From contig JAEUHB010000103.1 in assembly GCA_016794665.1 (NCBI GenBank), positions 1 to 51,540 of the forward strand: 51,540 nucleotides of DNA, in the 5' to 3' direction. Below the pieces are notes generated by a model, which was not told the DNA's origin, did not search any database, and worked only from the letters and a program-made list of their open reading frames with translations. Shown here piece after piece: positions 17,747-26,599 of this stretch (within the stretch, counting starts at the first letter, position 1; each line of letters opens with the position of its first letter). The translations under genes and the position numbers were made by a program. The DNA is from Opitutaceae bacterium. GTDB taxonomy: Bacteria > Verrucomicrobiota > Verrucomicrobiia > Opitutales > Opitutaceae.

Positions 17747-19717
17747 ATGGGGTTAGGGCGTCCATTTTTCCTGGCGATCGGCCTGCTCGCCGCTGGCGCT
17801 TTCGCCGCCGATCACCGAGTCCAACCCAGGGCCACCCGCGATCACCCGTCCTTCAGCCTCCGCGCCCACGCGCTCACCGACGGCGCCATCCTCGCCTCCT
17901 ACTCCCGCGCGGGCACCGCGGCGAAACCCACGCTTGTCCTCGTCCCCGAGACCCACGGTGATCGCACGCAATTCCAGGAGCGGACTTTCCTGGAGAATCT
18001 CCCCGCCGATTTGCCGCTCGTGATCATCGAGTCGCGGGGGCAGGGGCGAAGCTGGCCGCCGCCCGCGCCGGCGCAGGCCACCATCGAGCGTTACGCGTCC
18101 GACGTGCTTGAGGTCGTGGCGCAGCACGGCCTCGCGAACTGGATCATCGGCGGCCACAGCCTCGGCGGCATGATCGCGATCGAGGTTGCCGGCCGCCGCC
18201 CGGCGGGACTGCGCGGCGTGGTGGCGCTCGAGGGTTGGGTGCACAGCCGGGTGCAGCGGCAGGCATTTCCCACCGCCGCGCGGACAGAGGCGCAGATGGC
18301 GGAAGCGCGCGCCCAGCGGGAGGAACGTTATCGTTCACAGCGCTGGACGCAGGAAGAGGCTGCCGCGCTTCCCCGCGCGTGGATCGCGTGGGAAAGCGGC
18401 GAGCGGATTCTGCGCGAGACCAGCTACCCGGTCCTGAGTGTCTGGGGTGATCGCGGCCAGCCGCGCCCTGCTCGCGATCGCCTGCTGCTGCCGCCCAGGC
18501 CTGGCATTGAGCTCGCTTGGATTTCCGGTGCCGATCACTACGTGACGGATCCGCTGTTCGCGGCGGAGACCGCTCGCGCGGTCGCCCGCTTTGTTGGGCG
18601 GGTGGCCGCAGCGCCGCATCCGAGCGGCAACCCGCTCTCGCCGCTCATGCTCGCCGGCGACTGGGTGCCTGTGCGCCCGCACGAGATCGATTTCGACGCG
18701 CTGCCGAAGATTCCGTCGCGCCACGCGATTGTCAGCGACGTGCGAGCCGCGGGCGGCCATCGCGTGAACCAGCACAACTACCTTGTCCACCACGCCGGCC
18801 GCTTCTGGGCGATGTGGAGCGACGGCCCCGGCGAGTCGCGCGGCCCGGGCCGGGTGCCGGGCCACGACCGCGCGGACCAGCATGTGTCGTTTGCCACGAG
18901 CGACGACGGACTCAGGTGGACCGCAATAGAGAACATGACCGGCCAGCCAGACCCCGGCTACGGCTGGATCGCGCGTGGTTTCTGGGAGCGGGAGGGCAAG
19001 CTGCTCGCGCTCGCGAGCCGCTACGAGGCACCCGGCTACCACGGGCCGGGCTTGTCGCTGCACGCGTTTGAACTTGCGTCGATCTCGCCGCCCAAATGGC
19101 GGCACGCGGGGCTCGTCTTCGACGACGCCATCAATAATTTTTCGCCGAAGCTCCTGCCGAGCGGCGAGTGGATGATGTCGCGGCGCGACGGCGCGACCAA
19201 GGTGCACAACCTCGTGGGCGGCGTGCGGGCCATCGACGACTGGGCGTCGTTTCCCGTCGTCGTGCCGGCCGGCTCCGCGTTCCGGCCCGAGGAGCCGAAT
19301 TGGTGGGTGCTGCCCGATGGCAAAAACCTTGTCTCTCTCTTCCGCGACAACGGCTCGTCGGGCTACCTGTTTCGCGCGTTCTCCACCGACAACGGCCGCA
19401 CCTGGACGGAGCCCGTGCGCACCAATTTTCCCGACGCAAAATCGAAGTTCAGCGACGTCCGTCTGCGCGACGGCCGCTATGTGCTCGTGTCGAACCCGCA
19501 CCCCAAGCGCCGTGATCCCCTCACGCTCGCGGTCAGCGATGATGGCGTGGTTTTCCACACGATGGGCTGGCTCGCCGGCGGTCGCCACGTGGACTATCCG
19601 CACGTGATCGAGCACGGCGACTCGCTCTACATCGCCTTCGCGACGGCCAAGATGACGGTCGAGGTCCTGCAGGTGCGCGTGGCCGACCTCGCCGGAATCA
19701 GGAACGCGGGAAAATAA
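17747..19717 (+). CDS. Exported alpha/beta-hydrolase fused to sialidase-like propeller
   Basis: This 656-residue protein has a signal peptide (about 1-20, ending GAFAAD) and two enzyme-like parts. Residues about 40-290 form an alpha/beta-hydrolase with nucleophile elbow GGHSLGG (Ser138), acid Asp235 in SVWGDRG and His264 in SGADHYV, so a full triad can be proposed. Residues about 295-656 form a sialidase-like beta-propeller with a clear Asp-box (STDNGRTW) and the motif NQHNYLVHHAGRFWAMWSDGP. The second half is closely similar along its whole length to the separate protein encoded at 21051-22238. The hydrolase half could be an esterase removing acyl groups from the glycan that the propeller half then binds or cleaves; that is inference. 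The ATG at 17747 gives a clean signal peptide. Classical sialidase residues (the FRIP motif) are not seen. Confidence 0.8.
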   Translation: MGLGRPFFLAIGLLAAGAFAADHRVQPRATRDHPSFSLRAHALTDGAILASYSRAGTAAKPTLVLVPETHGDRTQFQERTFLENLPADLPLVIIESRGQGRSWPPPAPAQATIERYASDVLEVVAQHGLANWIIGGHSLGGMIAIEVAGRRPAGLRGVVALEGWVHSRVQRQAFPTAARTEAQMAEARAQREERYRSQRWTQEEAAALPRAWIAWESGERILRETSYPVLSVWGDRGQPRPARDRLLLPPRPGIELAWISGADHYVTDPLFAAETARAVARFVGRVAAAPHPSGNPLSPLMLAGDWVPVRPHEIDFDALPKIPSRHAIVSDVRAAGGHRVNQHNYLVHHAGRFWAMWSDGPGESRGPGRVPGHDRADQHVSFATSDDGLRWTAIENMTGQPDPGYGWIARGFWEREGKLLALASRYEAPGYHGPGLSLHAFELASISPPKWRHAGLVFDDAINNFSPKLLPSGEWMMSRRDGATKVHNLVGGVRAIDDWASFPVVVPAGSAFRPEEPNWWVLPDGKNLVSLFRDNGSSGYLFRAFSTDNGRTWTEPVRTNFPDAKSKFSDVRLRDGRYVLVSNPHPKRRDPLTLAVSDDGVVFHTMGWLAGGRHVDYPHVIEHGDSLYIAFATAKMTVEVLQVRVADLAGIRNAGK

Positions 19718-19722
19718 GGAGG
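19718..19722 (+). promoter_or_regulatory. GGAGG ribosome-binding-like motif at zero spacing
   Basis: GGAGG directly abuts the ATG at 19723. It is the only strong Shine-Dalgarno-like sequence I found immediately upstream of a start here, and its spacing is too short for normal use, so it may be fortuitous. A downstream start would destroy the signal peptide, so I kept the ATG. Confidence 0.3.
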
Positions 19723-21039
19723 ATGAACCGGCTCACCTCAAACACCTTCGCGGTGCTCCTGTTTGCGGTGGGGGCTCGCGTGTTCGCGCCCGGCGCCGAG
19801 CCGCCGCCCAACATCGTGATGATCCTGATCGACGATCTGGGCTACGGCGACCTTGGGTGCTATGGCAGCGCGACAAACCCCACGCCAAACCTTGACCGGC
19901 TGGCGGACGGCGGGCTGCGGTTCACGGATTTTCACAGCAACGGCGCCGTGTGCAGCCCGACGCGGGCGGCCTTGCTGACCGGACTCTACCCGCAGCGCGC
20001 CGGCATCGAGGCCGCGATTGGGTTCACGCGCACCGAGGGGGTGGCCCTCGGCTTCACCACGATCGCGGAGGTGCTTGCCCCGCGCGGCTACCGTTGCGGC
20101 GTGTTCGGCAAATGGCATGTCGGCCACGTCACGAAGTTCGGGCCCAATGATCAGGGTTTCCACGAGAGCTGGTGCGCGAACAACAACCCGGATTACCACT
20201 CCCACGTCTCCCGCGACGGCAAGGTCGATTGGTGGCGCGACCAGCGCCTCGCCGACGAGCCCGGCTACCTCGTGGACCGGGTGACCGCGCACGCGGTCGA
20301 CTTCATCCGCGCCAATCGGTCGCGGCCGTTCTTCCTCTACGTGCCGCAGCTCGCCGTCCATTTCCCCTACCAAGGCCGGCACGATCCGCCGCACCGCACC
20401 ACAGGCCGCGAGTGGAACGGCGACGATCGCTACGGTCCGCTGCCCAAGGCCGAGCGTCCGCGCGCTTACCGCGAGATGATCGCGGCGGTCGACGAGAGCG
20501 TCGGCGCGATCGTCGCGGCGCTCGCTGCGGCCGGTGTGCGCGAGCGCACGCTGGTCTTCGTGTGCAGCGACAACGGCGCCTATCTCTCCGTCGGGAGCAA
20601 CGGGCCTTATCGCGGGGAAAAGGGTGATCTCCTCGAGGGCGGCCATCGCGTCGCCGCCATCGCCCACTGGCCGGGGCACATCGCCGCCGGGCGCACCACG
20701 GACGCGACCGCGATGACCATGGATTTGCTGCCGACCTTTGCGGCGGTCGCGGGCGTTCCGCTCCCCGCGGGGCTTCGGCCCGATGGCGTGGACCTCAGCG
20801 GCGTTTTGCTGCGCGGCGAATCGCTTCCGGAGCGCACGGTGTTCTGGCGGGACGCCGACGAAAAGGCGGCGCGCCGGGGCCCATGGAAACTCGTCGTGCG
20901 CGACACCGCCGCGCTCTATCACCTCGGCGCCGATCCCGCCGAGCGCCGCGACGTCGCGGCGGAGCAACCTGCGCGGGCGAGCGAGCTGGTCGCGGCGCTC
21001 GTCGGGTGGGAGCGTGACGTCGGCCCGCGCCGCCGGTGA
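19723..21039 (+). CDS. Exported type I (Cys-type) sulfatase
   Basis: A 438-residue arylsulfatase-family enzyme that would hydrolyse a sulfate ester on a sugar. Signal peptide about 1-25. Metal-binding Asp37-Asp38 lie in MILIDDLGYGDLGCYG. The formylglycine site is C77-S-P-T-R-A (VCSPTRAALLTG), so activity requires conversion of Cys77 by a sulfatase-maturing enzyme not encoded in this window. Further family motifs are FGKWHVGH and the C-terminal metal site VFVCSDNGAY. Length is slightly short for the family because the C-terminal subdomain is compact. It lies 5 bases after the hydrolase-propeller fusion, and the propeller gene after it may start at a GTG overlapping its stop. Substrate position on the glycan is unknown; by context it acts in the periplasm with the second sulfatase at 24091. 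Confidence 0.93.
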   Translation: MNRLTSNTFAVLLFAVGARVFAPGAEPPPNIVMILIDDLGYGDLGCYGSATNPTPNLDRLADGGLRFTDFHSNGAVCSPTRAALLTGLYPQRAGIEAAIGFTRTEGVALGFTTIAEVLAPRGYRCGVFGKWHVGHVTKFGPNDQGFHESWCANNNPDYHSHVSRDGKVDWWRDQRLADEPGYLVDRVTAHAVDFIRANRSRPFFLYVPQLAVHFPYQGRHDPPHRTTGREWNGDDRYGPLPKAERPRAYREMIAAVDESVGAIVAALAAAGVRERTLVFVCSDNGAYLSVGSNGPYRGEKGDLLEGGHRVAAIAHWPGHIAAGRTTDATAMTMDLLPTFAAVAGVPLPAGLRPDGVDLSGVLLRGESLPERTVFWRDADEKAARRGPWKLVVRDTAALYHLGADPAERRDVAAEQPARASELVAALVGWERDVGPRRR

Positions 21040-21050
21040 AATTTTATCCC

Positions 21051-22238
21051 ATGAAACTGCCCCTCCACTTGCTGCTTTGCTCGCTCACGGGCGCGGCGTT
21101 TGCCGCCGACGCCAGCCGGCCGCACCCCCGCACCAATCCGGCCTCCCCTTTGATGCTCGCCGCCGACTGGGTGCCCAGCGATCCGCACGCGATCAACTTT
21201 GAGAAACTCCCGCGCGTGCCCGTGCAGCACATCGTCGTCAGCGACGTGAGCGCGAAGAAAGGCGTCAACCAGCACAACTATCTCGCCCACCACGACGGCC
21301 GTTTCTGGGCGATGTGGAGCGACGGCCCGCGCGTCGAGGACATGGGCGGCCAGATCGTGAAATACTCGACGAGCGCCGACGGCGTGACCTGGGCCGCGCC
21401 CAAGCCCCTGACCGGCGCGCCGCGTGGCCTCGTCCCCGGCATGCCGCACTACAATACCCGCGACAAGGAGGGCTTCCGCTACATCTCGCGGGGACTCTGG
21501 GTGCGCGACGGCGAGCTCCTGGCGCTCGCTTCGCTCGACGAGGCGGCGGGCTTCTTCGGCCCGAGCCTCGAGCTGCGCGCCTTCCGCTGGAATCGCAGCG
21601 CGGAGCGATGGGACGACATCGGCGTCGTGCAGAAAAACGCGATCAACAACTTTGCCCCGCAGAAACTGCCGAGCGGCGAGTGGGCGATGACGCGGCGCAA
21701 ATGGGACTACAAGGACACGGGCGTCGAGTTCCTCATCGGCGGCGTGAAGCGCCTCGACGATTGGACCTCCGTGCCCGTGGTCGGCGGGGGCGGCGACATC
21801 GCGCTCAAGGCCGAGGAGCCCATCTGGTGGGCGCTGCCCGACGGCAACCTGCAGGCGCTCTTCCGGGACAACGGCCGCAGCGGCTACATCTTCCGCTCGT
21901 TCTCCACCGACAACGGCCGCACGTGGAGCAATCCGGTGAAGACCAATTTCCCCGACGCCCGCTCCAAGCTCCACGGCCTGCGCCTGCGCGATGGGCGCTA
22001 CGTGCTCGTCTCCAATGCGAATCCCAAGAAGCGCGACCCGCTCACGCTCGCGGTGAGCCGCGACGGCATGGTCTTCGACCAGCTCTATTACGTCGTCGGC
22101 GGCCGCCACGTGGACTACCCGCACGTGATGGAGCACGATGGCTACCTCTACATCGCGCACTCCGGCGCGAAGATGTCCGTCGAGATCCAGCGCGTGCGAA
22201 TCGCCGATCTCGCGGGCATGAAAAACACGAGGCAATGA
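21051..22238 (+). CDS. Exported sialidase-like (Asp-box) propeller protein
   Basis: This 395-residue protein is a close paralog of the C-terminal half of the protein at 17747-19717. Shared segments are NQHNYLAHHDGRFWAMWSDG, the Asp-box STDNGRTW, RDPLTLAVS and GGRHVDYPHV. Signal peptide about 1-18. Automatic pipelines often name this family exo-alpha-sialidase, but I see no FRIP motif and cannot assign the arginine triad, so glycosidase or polysaccharide-lyase activity is equally possible. ATG 21051 follows a pyrimidine-rich leader. A GTG at 21036 overlaps the sulfatase stop by 4 bases and, given similar overlaps elsewhere in this block, could be the true start, adding five residues. The next gene overlaps its stop by 4 bases (ATGA), so translation is probably coupled. 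Confidence 0.82.
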   Translation: MKLPLHLLLCSLTGAAFAADASRPHPRTNPASPLMLAADWVPSDPHAINFEKLPRVPVQHIVVSDVSAKKGVNQHNYLAHHDGRFWAMWSDGPRVEDMGGQIVKYSTSADGVTWAAPKPLTGAPRGLVPGMPHYNTRDKEGFRYISRGLWVRDGELLALASLDEAAGFFGPSLELRAFRWNRSAERWDDIGVVQKNAINNFAPQKLPSGEWAMTRRKWDYKDTGVEFLIGGVKRLDDWTSVPVVGGGGDIALKAEEPIWWALPDGNLQALFRDNGRSGYIFRSFSTDNGRTWSNPVKTNFPDARSKLHGLRLRDGRYVLVSNANPKKRDPLTLAVSRDGMVFDQLYYVVGGRHVDYPHVMEHDGYLYIAHSGAKMSVEIQRVRIADLAGMKNTRQ

Positions 22239-24094
22239 TCGTGCATCGCGCCCGTTGCATTCTCTCGGTGTGGCTTGCGCTCGGTGCGCTCGCCGTCCGT
22301 GCCGACGACTTCGACATCGTCGTCGTCGGCGGCACGCCGGGTGGCGTCGCCGCGGCCGTCAGCGCCGCGCGTCATGGCCGCTCCGTCGCGCTCGTGGAGT
22401 ATCATGCGCACCTGGGCGGCATGGCGGCGAGCGGCCTTGGCAAGTCCGACATCGAGACCAAGGAGGCCATCGGCGGCCTTTGGCGGGAGTTCGTCGATCG
22501 CGTGCGCGATCACTACGTCCGCACCTACGGCCCGACGCACGAGAACGTGAAGCTCTGCCGCGACGGTTACTACTACGAGCCGTCCGTCGCGGAGAAGATC
22601 TTCGACACCCTTGTCACCGAGCACCCGCGCATCCGCGTCTTCCGGCGCCACCAACTCGACTCCGCGGCACGCGACGGCACGCGCGTCGTTTCCGCGCGGA
22701 TTGTCGACCGGGCCACGGGTGCCGCGCGCGAGTTGCGTGGCGGTGTGTTCATCGACGCGACCTACGAGGGCGACCTGCTCGCCGCCGCGGGCGCGGCCTA
22801 TCGCGTGGGCCGCGAGGCGCGCGCCGATTTCAATGAACTCCATGCCGGCGTCGTCTATCAGGACTACGAGACGCGCACGTTTCTCCCTGGCACGACAGGG
22901 GAGGGCGACCGGCGCATCCCCGCCTACACCTACCGGCTTTGCCTGACGAAGGACCCGGCCAACAGCGTGCCGCTCACGGCGCCGCCGCCGGGCTACGATC
23001 GCTCGCGGTTCACCGGCTACCTCGACGACTGGCGCGCCGGCCGCTTCGCGCCGCCCAAGGTGATGAAGGATGGCATCGGCTATTACGCGCCCACGTTTGG
23101 CACCGTCGTGCGCGCCCTCTCGATGGCGGATCTGCCCAACGGCAAGCTCGACGTGAACATGAACCCGCGCCCGCTGGGCTTCCCGTTCACCGAGGAGAAC
23201 TACGCCTACCCCGAGGCTGCATGGCCGGAGCGGGAGAAGATCAGCGAGCGCCTGCGCCAGCTCACGCTCGGCCTCCTGTGGTTTCTCCAAAACGATCCCG
23301 AGATCCCGGCCGAGCACCGTGCGCTGGCGCGGCAGTTCAACCTACCGCGCGACGAGTTCACGGACAACGGCAACTTCCCCTGGCAGCTCTACGTGCGGGA
23401 GGCGCGCCGCCTGATCGGCGAATACACGCTGAGCGAAAATGATCTCATCGTCGGCCCCGCGCTCGGCCGCACGCGGGTGCACGCCGACAGCATCGCCGCC
23501 GGCGAATACCCGATCGACAGCTTCCCGGTGCGCAAGCGCGAGCCCGGCCACGACGTCGCGCTCGAGGGCTACATCCTGATGCTCGAGAAATACACGCAGC
23601 CCTACCACATCCCGTATCGCATCATGGTGCCGCGCGACGTGGACGGCTTGCTGGTGCCCGTCGCCGCCTCGACGACGCACATCGCGTTCTCGAGCATCCG
23701 GCTGGAGCCGACCTGGATGGCGCTCGGCCAAGCCGCCGCGACCGCCGCGCACCTCGCGCTCCGCGACCGCGTGGCGCCGCGGCGCGTGAACGTGGACACG
23801 CTCCAACAGGAGCTGCTGCGCGCCGGCCAGGTGATCACGTTCTTCAAGGACATCGACCGCGCCGCGCCCGACTACGCCGCGCTCCAGTTCCTCGGCACGC
23901 AGGGTTTCTTTCCTGACTATCTCGCCCGCGCCCGCGACCCGCTCTCGGCGGAGACGGCGCGCGACTGGCTCGCCCGCCCGGTCGCGGCCCGACTCGCGCC
24001 CGCGGTTCTTGCCCGCCTCGACCGCGCCGCTCGCGACGGCGTGACGCGCGGGGAGTTTTGCCGCCTGCTCCATGCAGAGCTCCTTCGTCCGTGA
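22235..24094 (+). CDS. Exported FAD-dependent oxidoreductase (FAD_oxidored family)
   Basis: This 619-residue protein starts with an ATGA overlap with the propeller gene. After a short hydrophobic leader (about 1-23) comes a Rossmann FAD site at DIVVVGGTPGGVAAAVSAA, then HLGGMAASGLG. Later elements include GGVFIDATYEGDLLAAAGA, PYRIMVPRDVDGLLVP and the C-terminal FAD contact segment containing SSIRLEPTWMALGQAAATAA. This matches the large FAD_oxidored family often found beside sulfatases in Verrucomicrobia, Planctomycetes and Bacteroidetes, sometimes mislabelled xanthan lyase. Its reaction is not established; oxidation of a sugar hydroxyl or a redox-assisted glycosidic elimination would fit the context. 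The leader looks like a Sec signal without twin arginines, which is unusual for a flavoprotein that normally folds in the cytoplasm. The following sulfatase overlaps its stop by 4 bases. Confidence 0.87.
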   Translation: MIVHRARCILSVWLALGALAVRADDFDIVVVGGTPGGVAAAVSAARHGRSVALVEYHAHLGGMAASGLGKSDIETKEAIGGLWREFVDRVRDHYVRTYGPTHENVKLCRDGYYYEPSVAEKIFDTLVTEHPRIRVFRRHQLDSAARDGTRVVSARIVDRATGAARELRGGVFIDATYEGDLLAAAGAAYRVGREARADFNELHAGVVYQDYETRTFLPGTTGEGDRRIPAYTYRLCLTKDPANSVPLTAPPPGYDRSRFTGYLDDWRAGRFAPPKVMKDGIGYYAPTFGTVVRALSMADLPNGKLDVNMNPRPLGFPFTEENYAYPEAAWPEREKISERLRQLTLGLLWFLQNDPEIPAEHRALARQFNLPRDEFTDNGNFPWQLYVREARRLIGEYTLSENDLIVGPALGRTRVHADSIAAGEYPIDSFPVRKREPGHDVALEGYILMLEKYTQPYHIPYRIMVPRDVDGLLVPVAASTTHIAFSSIRLEPTWMALGQAAATAAHLALRDRVAPRRVNVDTLQQELLRAGQVITFFKDIDRAAPDYAALQFLGTQGFFPDYLARARDPLSAETARDWLARPVAARLAPAVLARLDRAARDGVTRGEFCRLLHAELLRP

Positions 24095-25512
24095 AGAACC
24101 ATCTCGCCGCCCTCCTGCTCGTCGCCTTCGCCGCGGCCGTGGCGGCCGCGCGGCCCAACGTGCTTTTCATCGCCGCGGACGATTTGCGCATGAACCTCGG
24201 TTGCTACGGGGATCCCGTGGCGAAGACGCCGAACCTCGATCGGCTGGCGCGGCGCGGGGTCATGTTCGAGCGCGCGTATTGCCAGCAGGCGCTCTGCAAT
24301 CCTTCCCGCGCGTCCGTGCTCACGGGGCTCCGGCCTGACACGCTGCGGGTCTGGAACCTGCCGACTCACTTCCGTGAAACCACGCCGCATGCCGTCACGC
24401 TGCCCCAATACTTCATGCGGCACGGCTATTTCACGCAGAACGTCGGGAAGATTTTTCACAACTACCGCACGGCCATCGAAGGCGACCCCGCTTCGTGGAG
24501 CGTGCCGGCTCAACTCCACTTCGCCTCGCATGCGGACGATGTGGCGCAGCTTGATGGCAGCGCGGCCCCGCCGAACACCGCCCGCGCCAAGGGCGTCGAG
24601 GCGCGCGACGTGCCGGACGAGGCCTATTTCGACGGGCGCGTGGCGGCGGCGGCCATCCGGGCGCTGCGGGAATGCCGCGCTCGCGGCCAGCCGTTTTTCC
24701 TCGGGGTTGGCTTCTGGAAACCGCATACGCCGTTCAATCCGCCCAAGCGTTATTGGGACATGTATCGGCGCGAGGACATTCCCGCCATTCCCAATCCGAC
24801 GCCGCCCAAAGGGGCACCGGCGGTCGCCACGATGAACGCGAACGACGGCCGGCCGCGGGCCAGCGAAGATATTCCCGAGGTTCGGCATGGCTACTACGCC
24901 GCCACCAGCTACCTCGACGCCCAACTGGGCAAGGTGCTCGATGAAGCGGAGCGCCTCGGACTCATGGAAAACACCGTGATCGTGTTTTGGTCCGACCACG
25001 GCTTTCACCTCGGGGAGCAAGGTTTGTGGGGGAAAACCTCGAATTTCGAGAACGCCGCCCGGGTGCCCCTGATCGTGGTGGCGCCGCAGACCAGACACGC
25101 GGGAGCGAAGGCCCGCGGTCTTGTCGAGTTGCTCGATCTCTACCCGACGCTGGTCGACTTGTGCGGACTGCCGCCGGTGGCCGGATTGGAGGGCGTGAGC
25201 TTGCGAACCTTGCTGGAGGATCCTGCGCGGGCGGTGAAGCCGGCATCGTTTACGCAGGCGCCGCGTCCGCCCCGCAACCAAGGTGGCCAGAGCGACACGA
25301 TGGGTTACTCGCTGCGCAATGAACGCTACCGCTACACGGAGTGGCGCGCTTGGAATTCCGGCCGCATTACGGACCGGGAGCTTTACGATCACGACACCGA
25401 CCCGGCCGAGACCGTGAGCCGCGCAGGCGACGCTCGTCTTGCGGAAATTGTCCGGCAGCTCGCGGCCGGGCTCGCCCGACAGTTTCCCCCCGGGGCTCTG
25501 CCTGCCCAATGA
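24091..25512 (+). CDS. Exported sulfatase, iduronate-2-sulfatase-like
   Basis: A 473-residue type I sulfatase. The GTG start at 24091 overlaps the stop of the oxidoreductase gene (GTGA) and gives a good signal peptide (VKNHLAALLLVAFAAAVAAA). Metal ligands D30-D31 lie in FIAADDLRMNLGCYG. The formylglycine site is C69 in LCNPSRASVLTG (C-x-P-S-R type). The segments GKIFHN, GFWKPHTPFNPPKRY and FWSDHGFHLGEQGLWGKTSN are those seen in iduronate-2-sulfatase-like and related enzymes acting on sulfated uronic or hexose units. The first sulfatase of the locus has a C-S-P-T-R site and a different C-terminal part, so the two probably remove sulfates from different positions. Maturation enzyme not in the window. 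A 55-base gap before the next gene could hold a weak internal signal, but I see none. Confidence 0.93.
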   Translation: MKNHLAALLLVAFAAAVAAARPNVLFIAADDLRMNLGCYGDPVAKTPNLDRLARRGVMFERAYCQQALCNPSRASVLTGLRPDTLRVWNLPTHFRETTPHAVTLPQYFMRHGYFTQNVGKIFHNYRTAIEGDPASWSVPAQLHFASHADDVAQLDGSAAPPNTARAKGVEARDVPDEAYFDGRVAAAAIRALRECRARGQPFFLGVGFWKPHTPFNPPKRYWDMYRREDIPAIPNPTPPKGAPAVATMNANDGRPRASEDIPEVRHGYYAATSYLDAQLGKVLDEAERLGLMENTVIVFWSDHGFHLGEQGLWGKTSNFENAARVPLIVVAPQTRHAGAKARGLVELLDLYPTLVDLCGLPPVAGLEGVSLRTLLEDPARAVKPASFTQAPRPPRNQGGQSDTMGYSLRNERYRYTEWRAWNSGRITDRELYDHDTDPAETVSRAGDARLAEIVRQLAAGLARQFPPGALPAQ

Positions 25513-25567
25513 ACTTCCATCGGTCACGATCCGCTGGTCTCAACTTCACGCCCTTCCCCGTCCAATC

Positions 25568-26599
25568 ATGAACATCATCCGCCACCTGCTCCTCTGCCTC
25601 TGCGCCACCGCGGCGACTACGAACGCCGCTGACAACGCAGCGGTTGTCCGCTCCGAGTTCATCTACGAAAAGGCCCCGTTCCCGCAGTGCCACGCCTCGA
25701 CGATCATCGAGACGACACCCGGCCGGCTCGTGGCGTCGTGGTTCGGCGGCACGCGTGAAAAAAATCCCGACGTGGGCATCTGGGTCTCGCTTCACGATGG
25801 CAAGGCATGGTCCGCGCCCTTCGAGGTCGCCAACGGCGTGCAGCCCGGCGGGAAGCCACGCGTGCCGACGTGGAATCCCGTGCTCTTCCAGCCCCGTGGC
25901 GGTCCGCTCCAGCTCTACTACAAGGTCGGCCCGAGTCCGACCACCTGGTGGGGCGAGCTGAAGACCTCCACCGACGGCGGCCGCACCTGGGGCGCCGCGC
26001 GCCGCCTGCCGGACGGCATCTTCGGCCCGATCAAAAACAAGCCGGTGCAACTCGCCGACGGCACCATCCTCTCCCCGACGAGCGACGAGACCGACGACAA
26101 GGCCAACCTCTGGCGCGTCTACTTCGAGCGCAGCACCGATGGCGGTCAGACGTGGACCAAGACTCCGTTTCTCAACGACGGCCGCGAGATCGGCGCCATC
26201 CAGCCGAGCATTCTCTTCCTGGGTGGCGAGAGACTCGCCGCCCTCGGCCGCAGCCGGCAGGGCAAGGTCTTCACGGTCACTTCGGCTGACAACGGCCGCA
26301 CGTGGGGCAAGATGGGCTTCACCTCTCTGCCCAACCCGAGCGCCGGCACGGATGCGGTCACCCTCGCCGATGGCCGCCACGTGATTGTTTACAACAACAC
26401 GCCCAAGGGCCGCTCGCCGCTCAGCGTGGCGATTTCTCGTGACGGCGCCGAGTGGAAACACGTCCTCGATCTCGAGACTGCGCCGGGGGAATACAGCTAC
26501 CCGGCGGTGGTCCAAGCCCGCGATGGCGCGGTGCACATCACCTACACGTGGAAGCGGGAGAAGATCCGCCACGTCGTCCTTGATCCGAAGCGGCTTTGA
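25568..26599 (+). CDS. Exported sialidase-like protein (BNR/Asp-box propeller)
   Basis: A 343-residue protein with signal peptide about 1-23 (ending TTNAAD). It has three Asp-boxes (STDGGRTWG, STDGGQTWT, SADNGRTWG) and the family block FPQCHASTI followed by VASWFGGTREKNPDVGIWVS, IQPSILFL and YSYPAVVQARDG. This is a widespread sialidase-like family also present in plants. The FPQCHAS/WFGGT block replaces the FRIP start of GH33, so it is not a standard GH33 sialidase; a related glycosidase or propeller polysaccharide lyase is possible. It is distinct from the propeller pair at 17747 and 21051. ATG 25568 starts the signal peptide; the frame is open upstream. The next gene starts at a TTG overlapping the stop (TTGA). 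Confidence 0.85.
   Translation: MNIIRHLLLCLCATAATTNAADNAAVVRSEFIYEKAPFPQCHASTIIETTPGRLVASWFGGTREKNPDVGIWVSLHDGKAWSAPFEVANGVQPGGKPRVPTWNPVLFQPRGGPLQLYYKVGPSPTTWWGELKTSTDGGRTWGAARRLPDGIFGPIKNKPVQLADGTILSPTSDETDDKANLWRVYFERSTDGGQTWTKTPFLNDGREIGAIQPSILFLGGERLAALGRSRQGKVFTVTSADNGRTWGKMGFTSLPNPSAGTDAVTLADGRHVIVYNNTPKGRSPLSVAISRDGAEWKHVLDLETAPGEYSYPAVVQARDGAVHITYTWKREKIRHVVLDPKRL

Noticed and set aside
25568..26599. Naming this protein a GH33 sialidase
   Set aside because: Asp-boxes alone do not define sialidases, and no FRIP motif or assignable catalytic triad was found.
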